Below are positions 1-7,939 of a DNA stretch of 64,000 nucleotides, piece after piece. This DNA is from Pontibacter lucknowensis (GTDB lineage Bacteria > Bacteroidota > Bacteroidia > Cytophagales > Hymenobacteraceae). A model generated the notes under the pieces. That model saw only the letters and a program-made list of their open reading frames with translations. It ran no database searches and was not told where the DNA came from. The stretch covers positions 248,001-312,000 of the forward strand of contig NZ_FTNM01000002.1 of the NCBI RefSeq assembly GCF_900156415.1, written 5' to 3'. Both the position numbers and the translations under genes were made by a program. The stretch's first letter is position 1; the number at the start of each line of letters is the position of its first letter.

Positions 1-217
1 TTCCTATTTCAGTTTCTATGATGTGACCGAGAAAGTTTCGATCATGCTCGGCACCCTGGCTTACGGAGCTGTTGCGCAGGTAACCGGTTCGATGCGCTAC
101 AGCATCCTGGCCCTGATCATTTTCTTTGTGCTAGGCCTGATCTTCCTTTCGCTCATCAAAGGTAAAAAGTCCCTGGAGCCCCAGGGGGAGGCAGAGGCAG
201 TAGCTGGCCAGGTATAG
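1..217 (+). CDS. MFS transporter, C-terminal end (partial)
   Basis: The reading frame is open from the left edge of the window (frame of position 2), so only the last 71 or so residues of a larger protein are present. The visible part starts SYFSFYDVTEK, followed by two hydrophobic helices and a charged tail. This resembles the end of UMF1-type (Atg22-like) major facilitator permeases, which carry a similar SFYDVTEK stretch before the last two transmembrane helices. The GTG at 23 is in frame but is internal to the protein, not a start. The substrate cannot be told. A strong hairpin terminator follows directly. Confidence 0.75.
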   Translation, partial: SYFSFYDVTEKVSIMLGTLAYGAVAQVTGSMRYSILALIIFFVLGLIFLSLIKGKKSLEPQGEAEAVAGQV

Positions 218-230
218 AGGAGTATAAAAC

Positions 231-265
231 GAAAACGGCAGCTCAATCAGGCTGCCGTTTTCGTT
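231..265 (+). terminator. Rho-independent terminator after the MFS gene
   Basis: Perfect 11-nt arms AAAACGGCAGC (232-242) and GCTGCCGTTTT (251-261) enclose an 8-nt loop and run into a T-rich stretch. It lies 15 nt after the stop codon. Confidence 0.85.
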
Positions 266-276
266 TATTTTATTGT

Positions 277-379
277 CTGAATCAGGATTTACAGGATTTT
301 AAAATTTACAGGATTAACCTTGTAAACAATCATAATTAAGAATCCTGTCAATCCTTTAATCCTGAAAATCCTGATTCAG
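277..379. repeat. Imperfect palindromic intergenic repeat
   Basis: CTGAATCAG at 277-285 is exactly inverted as CTGATTCAG at 371-379. Between them lie repeated units CAGGATT on the left and AATCCTG on the right (283-288, 293-298, 309-314; then 341-347, 350-354, 359-364, 368-372). The whole forms a long cruciform-like palindrome about 103 nt long in the gap between converging genes. Very similar CAGGATT/AATCCTG palindromes are, from general knowledge, common interspersed elements in Bacteroidota genomes. No other copy was noticed in this window. Confidence 0.65.
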
Positions 380-450
380 ATAAGCTAGTTGTACATGATT
401 CGGACAGGTAGCGACCTGTTCCTACAGAGCCCGTTTATCAATCAACAATT

Positions 451-2112
451 CTACTTCTTGTATACCTGCACCCCATTCACGTAGGTGCGGAGTACTTGCA
501 GGCCGCGCATCTGGTCGTTGGCAACTTTCATCAGGTCGCGGTCTACGAGGATGAAGTCAGCGAACTTGCCAGGCTCAATGCTGCCTTTTTCTTTTTCTTC
601 GAAAGCAGCTTTCGCGGCCCAGATCGTCATACCACGCAAAGCTTCCTCACGGCTCAGGGCGTTTTCCATCTGGAAGCCGCCTTCCGGCCAGTTCTCGCCA
701 TCCTGACGGGCCACTGCTGCATGGAAACCATATACCGGATTGATGTCTTCTACCGGGAAGTCGCTGCCGAGCGGCATATAGCCATTCTGGTCTAGCAGTT
801 GTTTGAAAGGGTAGGCATGTGCGATGCGCTCCTTGCCCAAACGATCACCGGCCCAGTACATGTCCGATGTGGCATGCGTAGGCTGCACCGATGGTAGCAC
901 GCTATACTTGCCAAACTTGTCCATGTCCGCCGGGTTGATGATCTGGGAGTGCTCTATGCGCCAACGTTTGTCGTTTTTACCACCTAACACTTCGCCGTAG
1001 ATATCGAGCAGCAGGCGGTTGGCAGAGTCGCCAATAGCGTGGGTGTTCATCTGGAAACCATGCTGATTCAGTTGCTTGGCAATGTCGCGGAACTCCTGTT
1101 CAGAGGCCAGCAAAAAGCCGTAGTGACCATGCTTATCGCTGTAGGGCTTGAGGAGGTTGGCACCACGGGAACCCAGTGCACCATCAGAGTATACCTTGAA
1201 AGAGCGCACGTTCAGACGATCCGTCTCGTAAGGTCCGTTCGCAAAGTAATGATCCTGGTTTACCTTGCCCGGGTTCATCATGGCGTACACACGCATCTGC
1301 AGCTCTCCGCTCTTGTGCATGGCGTCCATCAGGTCCACAGTGGATTTATCCAGTCCGGCATCGGCTACGGAGGTAAGGCCCACTGCAAAGCAATTCTTTT
1401 CAGCATTCTGCAGCGCCTGACGCTGCTCCTGCTCGTCGGCTTCAGGTATAACAGCCGTCACCTTGTCAATCGCATTGTCGATCAGGATACCGGTCATCTT
1501 GCCGCCTTCTACTTCCACCAGGCCACCCACCATTTTAGTTTGTGGGGTGATGCCTGCCAAATCCAGGGCTTTCTGATTTACCAGCGCAGCATGGCCGTCA
1601 ATGCGGGTAAGGATGATCGGTGTGTCAGGGAAGAGCTGGTCCAGCGTGTCCTTTGTCGGGAATTCCTTCACCGCCCAGTCGTTCTGGTCCCAACCGCGGC
1701 CAGTAATCCAGTCTGCCTCCGGGTAGGCCTTTTGCTGGGCCACTACTTTCTGCACCACTTCTTTAAAAGAGGTAGTCCCTACCAGGTCAGCCGACTGCAG
1801 TGCCAAACCATAGCGGAAAAAGTGCGCGTGTCCGTCGATCAGGCCGGGATAGATGGTTTTACCTTCGGCGTCTAGCTCTTCGGTGGCGCTATACTTGGAC
1901 CGCATGTCGGCTGTCGTGCCCACTGCCACGATCTTACCATCTTTCACGGCAAAGGCCTCAGCCTGGTCAAAGTTCTCGTTCACGGTGTACACATTGCCAT
2001 TGTACACGATCAGGTCAACCGACTCACTGCCGGTGTTTGTGGTGTTGCAGCTACTCAGAAGGATGAGGCCCAGCAGGGCAGTGGCTGCAAAGGAACGTAG
2101 TGTTTTTTTCAT
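451..2112 (-). CDS. Amidohydrolase family 3 lipoprotein (YtcJ-like)
   Basis: A 553-residue metal-dependent amidohydrolase. Residues 1-22 are a lipoprotein signal peptide ending in the lipobox LLSSC (Cys22), so the enzyme is likely anchored in the envelope. The amidohydrolase signature GLIDGHAHF with metal ligands His95 and His97 follows a small beta-sandwich segment. Later motifs NTHAIGDSANR and PLGSDFPVEDINP fit the remaining ligands of the PF07969 (YtcJ-type) group. The substrate is not deducible. The gene starts only 8 nt after the stop of the AMP nucleosidase gene, so the two are probably one transcript, hinting at purine or amide salvage, though that link is inference. Confidence 0.85.
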   Translation of the reverse strand: MKKTLRSFAATALLGLILLSSCNTTNTGSESVDLIVYNGNVYTVNENFDQAEAFAVKDGKIVAVGTTADMRSKYSATEELDAEGKTIYPGLIDGHAHFFRYGLALQSADLVGTTSFKEVVQKVVAQQKAYPEADWITGRGWDQNDWAVKEFPTKDTLDQLFPDTPIILTRIDGHAALVNQKALDLAGITPQTKMVGGLVEVEGGKMTGILIDNAIDKVTAVIPEADEQEQRQALQNAEKNCFAVGLTSVADAGLDKSTVDLMDAMHKSGELQMRVYAMMNPGKVNQDHYFANGPYETDRLNVRSFKVYSDGALGSRGANLLKPYSDKHGHYGFLLASEQEFRDIAKQLNQHGFQMNTHAIGDSANRLLLDIYGEVLGGKNDKRWRIEHSQIINPADMDKFGKYSVLPSVQPTHATSDMYWAGDRLGKERIAHAYPFKQLLDQNGYMPLGSDFPVEDINPVYGFHAAVARQDGENWPEGGFQMENALSREEALRGMTIWAAKAAFEEKEKGSIEPGKFADFILVDRDLMKVANDQMRGLQVLRTYVNGVQVYKK

Positions 2113-2120
2113 GTATCTGC

Positions 2121-2894
2121 TTATTCGAAACGCATGTGTTTCACCGACTCGCCCGAATTGATCAGCTCGATCAGGGAGTCTATACCTATACTGAGGTGTT
2201 TTTCTACATAATTAGTGGTTACCAGTTTGTCGCTTTCAGAGGTTTTCACACCTTCCGGAATCATCGGGTTGTCCGACACGAGCAGCAGGGCACCATGCGG
2301 GATTTCGTTGATGAAGCCCACAGTGAAAATGGTAGCGGTTTCCATGTCGATGCCCATGGCGCGGATCTGGCGCAGGTACTCTTTAAAGTCCTCGTCGTGC
2401 TCCCACACGCGGCGGTTGGTTGTATACACGGTACCGGTCCAGTAGTCCATTTCGTGCTTCTTGATCATAGATGACACGGCTCGCTGCAGGCGGAAAGACG
2501 GCAGAGCAGGGATTTCTGGTGGCAGGTAGTCATCGGACGTACCCTCGCCGCGGATAGCCGCAATTGGGAGGATCAGGTCACCGATAGCTGTCTTTCTTTT
2601 CAAACCGCCGCACTTGCCCAGAAAAAGGGCTGCCTTCGGCTTGATGGCTGAGAGCAGATCCATCACGGTGGCCGCCATGGCGCTGCCCATACCGAAGTTG
2701 ATGATGGTGATGTTATTGGCCGTGGCCGTTTGCATCGGTTTGTCAAGGCCTTTTATCTCCACGCCGAAGCGGTCGGCGAACATACGCACATAATTGATAA
2801 AGTTCGTGAGCAGGATATACTCGCCAAATTCATCTAAAGGCACACCGGTATACCTTGGTAACCAGTCGCCTACAATTTCTTCTTTGCTCTTCAT
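2121..2894 (-). CDS. amn: AMP nucleosidase
   Basis: A 257-residue phosphorylase-fold nucleosidase. It hydrolyses AMP to adenine and ribose 5-phosphate (EC 3.2.2.4) in the cytoplasm, and so takes part in adenylate turnover. Visible signatures are the glycine-rich segment INFGMGSAMAATVMDLL, the phosphate-side stretch LGKCGGLKRKTAIGDLILP, and the nucleoside-binding MGIDMETATIF. It is the short, single-domain version usual in Bacteroidota; the enterobacterial Amn has an extra N-terminal domain. It is the first gene of the operon with the downstream amidohydrolase. The ATG at 2894 is the only good start. Confidence 0.85.
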   Translation of the reverse strand: MKSKEEIVGDWLPRYTGVPLDEFGEYILLTNFINYVRMFADRFGVEIKGLDKPMQTATANNITIINFGMGSAMAATVMDLLSAIKPKAALFLGKCGGLKRKTAIGDLILPIAAIRGEGTSDDYLPPEIPALPSFRLQRAVSSMIKKHEMDYWTGTVYTTNRRVWEHDEDFKEYLRQIRAMGIDMETATIFTVGFINEIPHGALLLVSDNPMIPEGVKTSESDKLVTTNYVEKHLSIGIDSLIELINSGESVKHMRFE

Positions 2895-2945
2895 GTTTTA
2901 AATATAAGTAATTAGATATAAAAAAGCCGCCTTGGCAAGGGAGAG

Positions 2946-2972
2946 TTTGCTGGGGCGGAGGCTGTAAATTTG
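2946..2972 (+). promoter_or_regulatory. Possible Bacteroidota promoter with short spacing
   Basis: TAAATTTG at 2965-2972 matches the -7 box TAnnTTTG. TTTG at 2946-2949 could be the -33 element, but the spacing of 15 nt is shorter than usual. Transcription would begin only a few bases before the ATG at 2985. Confidence 0.4.
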
Positions 2973-2984
2973 GTAAATTGCGGT

Positions 2985-3440
2985 ATGGAAATGCTGAACT
3001 TACCGACATTTGATTACAAAATTAAGCATTCTGGCGCTAATGTCATGATATTTGATGCGCTTCGCCGCAAATATGTGCTGCTTACGCCAGAAGAGTGGGT
3101 TCGTCAGCACTTCGTGCATTTCCTGATCGGGACCTACCGCTATCCTAAAAGCCTTATCAGTATTGAACGGGGCACCACCTACAACAAGTTGCAGAAACGC
3201 ACCGATATGTGTGTGTACGATCAGGAAGGCAAACCTTATCTGCTCGTCGAGTGCAAGGCTGCGCATGTACCCATTACGCAGGATGTCGTGAAACAGGTAT
3301 CAGTCTATAATCAGGTGCTGCAAGCCCGCTATGTAGTCATCACCAATGGTATGGAACACTACTGCTGGGAAGTGAATTTCGAGACGCGGCAGTTTACACC
3401 GTTGCAAGGTATACCACCGGCTTCCGGAGTGGAGGTATAG
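2985..3440 (+). CDS. Solitary HsdR-N-type PD-(D/E)XK nuclease-fold protein
   Basis: About 151 residues from the ATG at 2985. The sequence matches the type I restriction enzyme R protein N-terminal domain (HSDR_N_2 type): an N-terminal helical part (YVLLTPEEWVRQHFV), then RTDMCVYDQEGKPYLLVECKA, which supplies the D...ExK core of a PD-(D/E)XK nuclease fold (Asp, then Glu-Cys-Lys). No helicase or methylase genes lie nearby, so it is not part of a complete restriction system. Single-domain proteins of this kind are widespread in Bacteroidota and their function is unknown. An in-frame TTG at 2970 lies inside a likely promoter element and is rejected as the start. Confidence 0.75.
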   Translation: MEMLNLPTFDYKIKHSGANVMIFDALRRKYVLLTPEEWVRQHFVHFLIGTYRYPKSLISIERGTTYNKLQKRTDMCVYDQEGKPYLLVECKAAHVPITQDVVKQVSVYNQVLQARYVVITNGMEHYCWEVNFETRQFTPLQGIPPASGVEV

Positions 3441-3482
3441 CGCTTAGGGTTTACAAAAATCGCTTTTTTGGGTGTTTCCAGC

Positions 3483-5360
3483 TTACTTTTTCTGCAGCCA
3501 GAAATACAGGTCGTTGGCCACCATTTTGTTTTTGAAGTACTGCACATAAGCTTTCAGTTGCTGTTCATGTGCAGTATTTGCCTGTTCGGCAGGTGCCAGT
3601 TCCGGGAAAGTATGGAAGCGTAATTCGTCCGATGCCGTTAACTCAGCCACACCATCCTGCTGCACCAGGTAGTACGATATCCCATTGTAAATGAGCGCAT
3701 GACCCGTTGCGGTACTGTCGAGCACGGACTGGCCGAAGAGAAGCAGTTTATCGCCTGGCAGTTGCAGGTAATCCACTATCGTTGGCAGAATATCGGCATG
3801 CTGCGTCACCTTCTGCACATCAGCCTTCAGTTTTTTTGCCGGATGAAACAGTAGGAGTGGTACCCGATGATAACCCAGTTCCTGCTGGTACTCCGGTCGT
3901 ATGCTTTTCTGGGTATGGTCGGCTACCAGTATAAACAGGGTGTTCTCGTACCAGGGCTGCTGGGAAGCCGTCTTGAAAAACTCCCGCAAGGCATAATCAG
4001 CATAACCCACAGACTCGTGTATTTCCAGTTCGCCTTTTGGGAACCTGCCTTTGTACTGGGCAGGCACGGTATAAGGCTGGTGTGAACTGAGAGTGAAGAC
4101 AGTGCTGAAGAAGGGCTGAGGGAATGTGCTCATCTCCTGCACCGTGTACTGCAGGTAAGGCTCATCAAAGATACCCCAGTTGCCGTCAAAATGCTTTGCC
4201 CGGAGCTCTGAAGGATATTCATCCAACCCATAATAGTGCTGTATACCTGCCATTTGGGTATACTGATTGAAACCCATGGTACCGTTAATCGCGCCGTGGA
4301 AGAAGGCAGTTGTATAGCCAGCGTTTCGCAGCAGATGCCCGGCGCTGTATACCGTGTTGGACTGGTAAGGGGAGGTGATGTAAGGGTCAGGCAGGAGCGA
4401 GGGCAGCCCCGACAGGATGGAAGGCAGCGCCTCAATGGACTTGCGGCCATTGGCAAAGCTGTTACGGAACAGAAGTCCCTCACTGGCCAGCGAATCCAGA
4501 AAAGGGGTATAGCCCACGCCGTTGTTCAGAGCTCCTACATACTCGGAGGCAAAGCTTTCGAGAATGACCAGCACCACATTTTCCTGAAGCGGTTCCCCGG
4601 CAGGTATAGCATACCTGCCGGGCTTAACTGGCAAACTGGCCAGCATTTCTTCGTCCGACGCGAAAAAGTGTTTTTCCTCTAAAGTGGTTTTGCCTATGCT
4701 CTTGATAAAAGTAAAAGGGGTGTTAAGCGAAAGGTGCCCCAATGAAGCATGCTCGTGCACAAAAGCGTGTGCCGGGCGCAATGGCTTTAGCTGTATACCG
4801 CCCCGTATACCCAACACTACAAAACCAGCTACCAACAGCAGACGCAGGTAGCGCAGCCATAGCACGGGTATTTGGCCAGGTATAGAAGCGGACTTTGGGT
4901 ATAACTTGATGATTGCGAAGACCAGGCCTGCAAAGACAAGGCCCATGTACCAGTAATAGCTGGCCAACTGCCCTAATTGCCCCAGTACATCGCCTGTAAT
5001 GGTGAACACCTCATTGCCTGATCGCCTGCCTATGAACTTAAAGAACTCTACATCGACGAGTGCCAGGGCGATAAATGGTGCGTTGGTGAGCACAAACAGC
5101 CACTGAAGTACGCGTTGGTAGGCCGGGTGCTGCAGGTTACCGTGGGGTAGCAGCGACAGCAGTATGAACAGGGAGTTTATGATCACCAGTGCCGCTACGT
5201 CAAAGCGGAATCCGTGCACAAAGGCCAATGCGACCTGCCCGGCAGAGGCTTCGGCAAAGTGATCAAAGTTGAAGACGAAGAAAACGGCACGCAGCAAGGT
5301 ATAGAGCAGAAAAACAAGCCCCAGGCGCCGCAGCAGCACTTGAAATGAATTGTCAAACAT
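3483..5360 (-). CDS. LTA synthase family sulfatase-fold membrane protein
   Basis: A 625-residue inner-membrane enzyme. Residues 1-170 or so hold about five transmembrane helices (LGLVFLLYTLLRAVFF, VAALVIINSLFILLSLL, WLFVLTNAPFIALALV and others). The rest is a periplasmic alkaline-phosphatase/sulfatase-fold domain, with the nucleophile-region motif VVLVILESFASEYVG and the metal-ligand motif ILVADHTQKS. This is the architecture of lipoteichoic acid synthase-like phosphoglycerol or phosphoethanolamine transferases. In Gram-negative Bacteroidota the likely role is decoration of an envelope glycan or lipid, but the acceptor is unknown. It converges on the nuclease-fold gene with a gap of 42 nt. 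Confidence 0.85.
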   Translation of the reverse strand: MFDNSFQVLLRRLGLVFLLYTLLRAVFFVFNFDHFAEASAGQVALAFVHGFRFDVAALVIINSLFILLSLLPHGNLQHPAYQRVLQWLFVLTNAPFIALALVDVEFFKFIGRRSGNEVFTITGDVLGQLGQLASYYWYMGLVFAGLVFAIIKLYPKSASIPGQIPVLWLRYLRLLLVAGFVVLGIRGGIQLKPLRPAHAFVHEHASLGHLSLNTPFTFIKSIGKTTLEEKHFFASDEEMLASLPVKPGRYAIPAGEPLQENVVLVILESFASEYVGALNNGVGYTPFLDSLASEGLLFRNSFANGRKSIEALPSILSGLPSLLPDPYITSPYQSNTVYSAGHLLRNAGYTTAFFHGAINGTMGFNQYTQMAGIQHYYGLDEYPSELRAKHFDGNWGIFDEPYLQYTVQEMSTFPQPFFSTVFTLSSHQPYTVPAQYKGRFPKGELEIHESVGYADYALREFFKTASQQPWYENTLFILVADHTQKSIRPEYQQELGYHRVPLLLFHPAKKLKADVQKVTQHADILPTIVDYLQLPGDKLLLFGQSVLDSTATGHALIYNGISYYLVQQDGVAELTASDELRFHTFPELAPAEQANTAHEQQLKAYVQYFKNKMVANDLYFWLQKK

Positions 5361-5471
5361 CTGTTAAATAAGAGAATCTTAGCATCATGGCTGTCTCTGT
5401 GGAGAGACATGCCGGCATTGGAACACAAAGATACCGAAAATGGTGCGCTTTACGATAGTCTGCACAAAACA

Positions 5472-5506
5472 GGAGCGCCTTCCCGAACAGTTCAGGAAGG
5501 CGCTCC
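5472..5506 (-). terminator. Terminator after ald
   Basis: Perfect 12-nt arms GGAGCGCCTTCC (5472-5483) and GGAAGGCGCTCC (5495-5506). Read on the minus strand the hairpin is followed by TGTTTTGTG, fitting the end of the alanine dehydrogenase transcript. Confidence 0.75.
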
Positions 5507-5530
5507 ATTTATAGAAAGGCTATACCTTAA

Positions 5531-6643
5531 TTAAAGAACAGAGTTAACGTCTGTGTACTCCAGGTTGAAGGCTTCTGCCACACCTTTGTACACTACTTTG
5601 CCCTGTACTACGTTCAAGCCAAGCTTCAGTTCATTGCTGTCTGCGCAAGCTTGCTTCCAGCCTTTGTTCGCCAGTTGAATGGCGTAAGGCAGGGTAGCGT
5701 TGGTAAGTGCCAGTGTTGAAGTGTAAGGAACGGCACCTGGCATGTTGGCTACGCAGTAGTGCACTACATCGTCGATGATGTAAGTTGGGTTCTCGTGCGT
5801 AGTCGGCTTGCAGGTTTCGATGCAACCGCCCTGGTCAACAGCTACGTCTACCACTACAGTACCCGGACGCATTTCCTTCAGCATGTCGCGTGTGATCAGG
5901 TGAGGAGCCTTAGCGCCTGGGATCAACACAGCGCCAATGATCAGGTCGTGCGTAGGGAGAAGTTCGCGGATGTTGTATTCATTAGACATGAAGGTGTTCA
6001 CGTTGGCTGGCATGATATCGTCCAGGTAACGCAGACGGGCCAGGTTCGTGTCGAGGATGGTTACGTCAGCACCCATACCTGCAGCCATTTTGGCTGCGTT
6101 GGTACCAACCACACCACCGCCCAGGATCATCACCTTGGCAGGACGCACACCTGGTACGCCACCCAGCAGGATACCACGGCCTTTCAGTGGTTTCTCCAGG
6201 TACTTGGCACCTTCCTGTATTGACATGCGGCCGGCAACTTCTGACATAGGCACCAGCAATGGAAGGCTTCTGTCAGCGCGCTCTACCGTTTCGTAAGAAA
6301 GGCAAACCGCTTTTTGCTTGATCATAGCGTGCGTGAGCGGCTCATATGAAGCAAAGTGGAAATAGGTGAACAGCAACTGGTCTTCTTTGATCAGACTGTA
6401 CTCCGACTCAATCGGCTCTTTCACCTTGATGATCATCTCAGCGATACCGTATACCTCTTCAATGCTAGGCAGAATAGAAGCGCCAGCCTGGGTATACATA
6501 TCATCCGGGAAGCCGCTGCCTTCGCCGGCAGTAGCCTGTACGTACACAGTGTGGCCATTGCGCACCAGTTCCACCACGCCGGCAGGAGTTACGCCTACGC
6601 GGTTTTCGTTATTCTTGATTTCCTTTGGAACACCAATAATCAT
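5531..6643 (-). CDS. ald: Alanine dehydrogenase
   Basis: A 370-residue NAD-dependent L-alanine dehydrogenase (EC 1.4.1.1), which reversibly deaminates alanine to pyruvate and ammonium. The N-terminal MIIGVPKEIKNNENRVGVTP is the family hallmark. The catalytic Lys of MIIKVKEP and His of TYFHFASYEP are present, the NAD-binding glycine motif is GGGVVGTNAAKMAAGMGA, and the active-site Asp region is VVDVAVDQGGC. Length is typical. It is a single gene: a terminator follows it, and a promoter-like CAAATATA (minus TATATTTG) lies 41-48 nt upstream. Confidence 0.95.
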   Translation of the reverse strand: MIIGVPKEIKNNENRVGVTPAGVVELVRNGHTVYVQATAGEGSGFPDDMYTQAGASILPSIEEVYGIAEMIIKVKEPIESEYSLIKEDQLLFTYFHFASYEPLTHAMIKQKAVCLSYETVERADRSLPLLVPMSEVAGRMSIQEGAKYLEKPLKGRGILLGGVPGVRPAKVMILGGGVVGTNAAKMAAGMGADVTILDTNLARLRYLDDIMPANVNTFMSNEYNIRELLPTHDLIIGAVLIPGAKAPHLITRDMLKEMRPGTVVVDVAVDQGGCIETCKPTTHENPTYIIDDVVHYCVANMPGAVPYTSTLALTNATLPYAIQLANKGWKQACADSNELKLGLNVVQGKVVYKGVAEAFNLEYTDVNSVL

Positions 6644-6683
6644 GTCGTTCTTTCTTATAGTATTAGATATTGGAAAAGCTGCG

Positions 6684-6691
6684 CAAATATA
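6684..6691 (-). promoter_or_regulatory. Possible -7 promoter box of ald
   Basis: On the minus strand this reads TATATTTG, a match to TAnnTTTG, 41 nt before the ald ATG. No good -33 TTG lies at the expected distance. Confidence 0.4.
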
Positions 6692-6910
6692 CCATATCTA
6701 TCTTGAAATAAAAGGATAAACAAGAAACCTGCTTTAAGATTGTATAAACATTTGCACACGGTTGATTTAAAGGGATTTGGAATAGGATAGGGGGGCTATG
6801 GTCCTGCGCGACAGACGGACTTGACCAAACGATCGGGTAGTGAATGATGGGGATGCTTCCAAATTGTATCCTGCTTATTCCCCAATGCCAGAACCAAAAG
6901 GTATAAAATG
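6692..6910. other. Gene-free stretch between ald and the DUF1573 gene
   Basis: This is the bulk of the 323-nt gap upstream of ald. It holds no open frame of note, no RNA gene recognised and no clear repeat. Confidence 0.6.
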
Positions 6911-6937
6911 AAAAAAGGCAGTGATAAAATCACTGCC
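6911..6937 (-). terminator. Terminator after the DUF1573 gene
   Basis: Arms GGCAGTGA (6917-6924) and TCACTGCC (6930-6937). On the minus strand they are followed by six T residues (complement of 6911-6916), a textbook intrinsic terminator. Confidence 0.85.
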
Positions 6938-6966
6938 ATTAGTACAAAATAAAACTATGAAAAAAA

Positions 6967-7749
6967 CTATCTGAAAGGTACCGGCTGATTGCCCTCCCTT
7001 AACATATTCTTTTGAGCCAGACTCTCTACTACATTTGCCTTCAGCGTGAGCTTCAGGTCTGGCATTACAATATCATTTGAAACGATGGTTACTACCTCAT
7101 TTTGCTCCTTTAACATCGTAGGAATGTAGGTTAGTTCCAAAGTTGCCTGCTGTCCCGGTTTTAATGCTGGTTCCGAAACTTTATAGGTTACACAGTTGCA
7201 GTTTGACTTCACACCCTGCACTACAAGGTCCTGCCGACCTGTGTTTTTGATTGTGAACTTTGCCACCGCTTTTTGTCCTTTTTCAAGTTTTCCGAAGCTG
7301 TGTGAAGTAGTTCCAACAGCCAAACGCGGTGAGTTTGCTTTTTGTTCCGGCGTGTAACTAGTTTTTAAATCTTTTGGTCCAACCTCTCCTTTAATGAAGA
7401 TAACAGCCTGAGGTGTAGCAGCGTTTGAGATCACAGAAATAGACTTGTGAAAGGGTCCGGGACGGCCGTTGCTGTTGTACATTGCCTTAATTACGCCTGT
7501 TTTGCCTGGCATGATCGGGTCTTTGGTCCACTCCGGTGTGGTGCAGCCGCAAGATGGCTGTACCTGCGCTATAACCACAGGCTTGTCGCCTACGTTCTTC
7601 ACTACAAACTCGTAAGAAGCAATCACACCTTCGGCAAATGTGCCAAAGTCGTGCGTCTCTTTCTCAAACTTGAGCTCGCCCTGCGCCTGGGCTGAAAAAC
7701 CAGCCAACAGAAGGCTAAGGAATGTAAGGAAGTAAAATTTTCTGTTCAT
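6967..7749 (-). CDS. Exported protein with two DUF1573 domains
   Basis: About 260 residues from the ATG at 7749, starting MNRKFYFLTFLSLLLAGFSAQAQ, a clear signal peptide with an AQA-type cleavage site. Two DUF1573 Ig-like repeats follow: FEKETHDFGTFAEGV...SCGCTTPEW and TTSHSFGKLEKGQ...NCNCVTY, each with the typical CxC pair. The open frame extends 25 codons upstream, but that part is not a signal peptide and overlaps promoter-like DNA. The protein is expected in the periplasm or on the cell surface. The family is very common in Bacteroidota and has no established function. Confidence 0.85.
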   Translation of the reverse strand: MNRKFYFLTFLSLLLAGFSAQAQGELKFEKETHDFGTFAEGVIASYEFVVKNVGDKPVVIAQVQPSCGCTTPEWTKDPIMPGKTGVIKAMYNSNGRPGPFHKSISVISNAATPQAVIFIKGEVGPKDLKTSYTPEQKANSPRLAVGTTSHSFGKLEKGQKAVAKFTIKNTGRQDLVVQGVKSNCNCVTYKVSEPALKPGQQATLELTYIPTMLKEQNEVVTIVSNDIVMPDLKLTLKANVVESLAQKNMLREGNQPVPFR

Positions 7750-7800
7750 AATGCGAAGTAAAGAAATTTTGCGAAAGTAAAAAGAGGTTCTGCAAACAAA

Positions 7801-7834
7801 CAAAGATATAAAATCTTTTGACAAAAAACAGCAA
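7801..7834 (-). promoter_or_regulatory. Possible promoter of the DUF1573 gene
   Basis: On the minus strand TATCTTTG (7808-7801) matches TAnnTTTG, and TTG (7834-7832) lies 23 nt upstream of it. The start codon is about 50 nt downstream. Spacing is at the upper limit. Confidence 0.4.
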
Positions 7835-7872
7835 CAATTCCTATGCCTGATTAGGCGGCAGAAGGGCCCTAA

Positions 7873-7903
7873 TTTGATTTTAGGCTAATCTTCTGTACTT
7901 TTG
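7873..7903 (+). promoter_or_regulatory. Consensus Bacteroidota promoter of the E1 gene
   Basis: TTTG at 7873-7876, then 19 nt, then TACTTTTG at 7896-7903. This is a full match to the -33/-7 consensus. It places the transcript start near 7910, 30 nt before the ATG. It also shows that the in-frame TTG at 7901 is promoter, not a start codon. Confidence 0.75.
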
Positions 7904-7939
7904 AAGAGAAAATCCATAATAAGCTTTTACAGACAAGAC

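Noticed and set aside
232..379. CRISPR-like array
   Set aside because: The repeated CAGGATT pieces have no regular spacers, no constant repeat length and no cas genes; it is a palindromic element.
1039..1875. Long plus-strand open frame opposite the amidohydrolase gene
   Set aside because: Its translation is unlike any protein family and it lies fully inside a well-supported gene; long antisense frames are expected in GC-balanced genes.
2970..2984. TTG start for the HsdR-N-type protein
   Set aside because: It overlaps a -7-like TAAATTTG box; the ATG at 2985 fits better.
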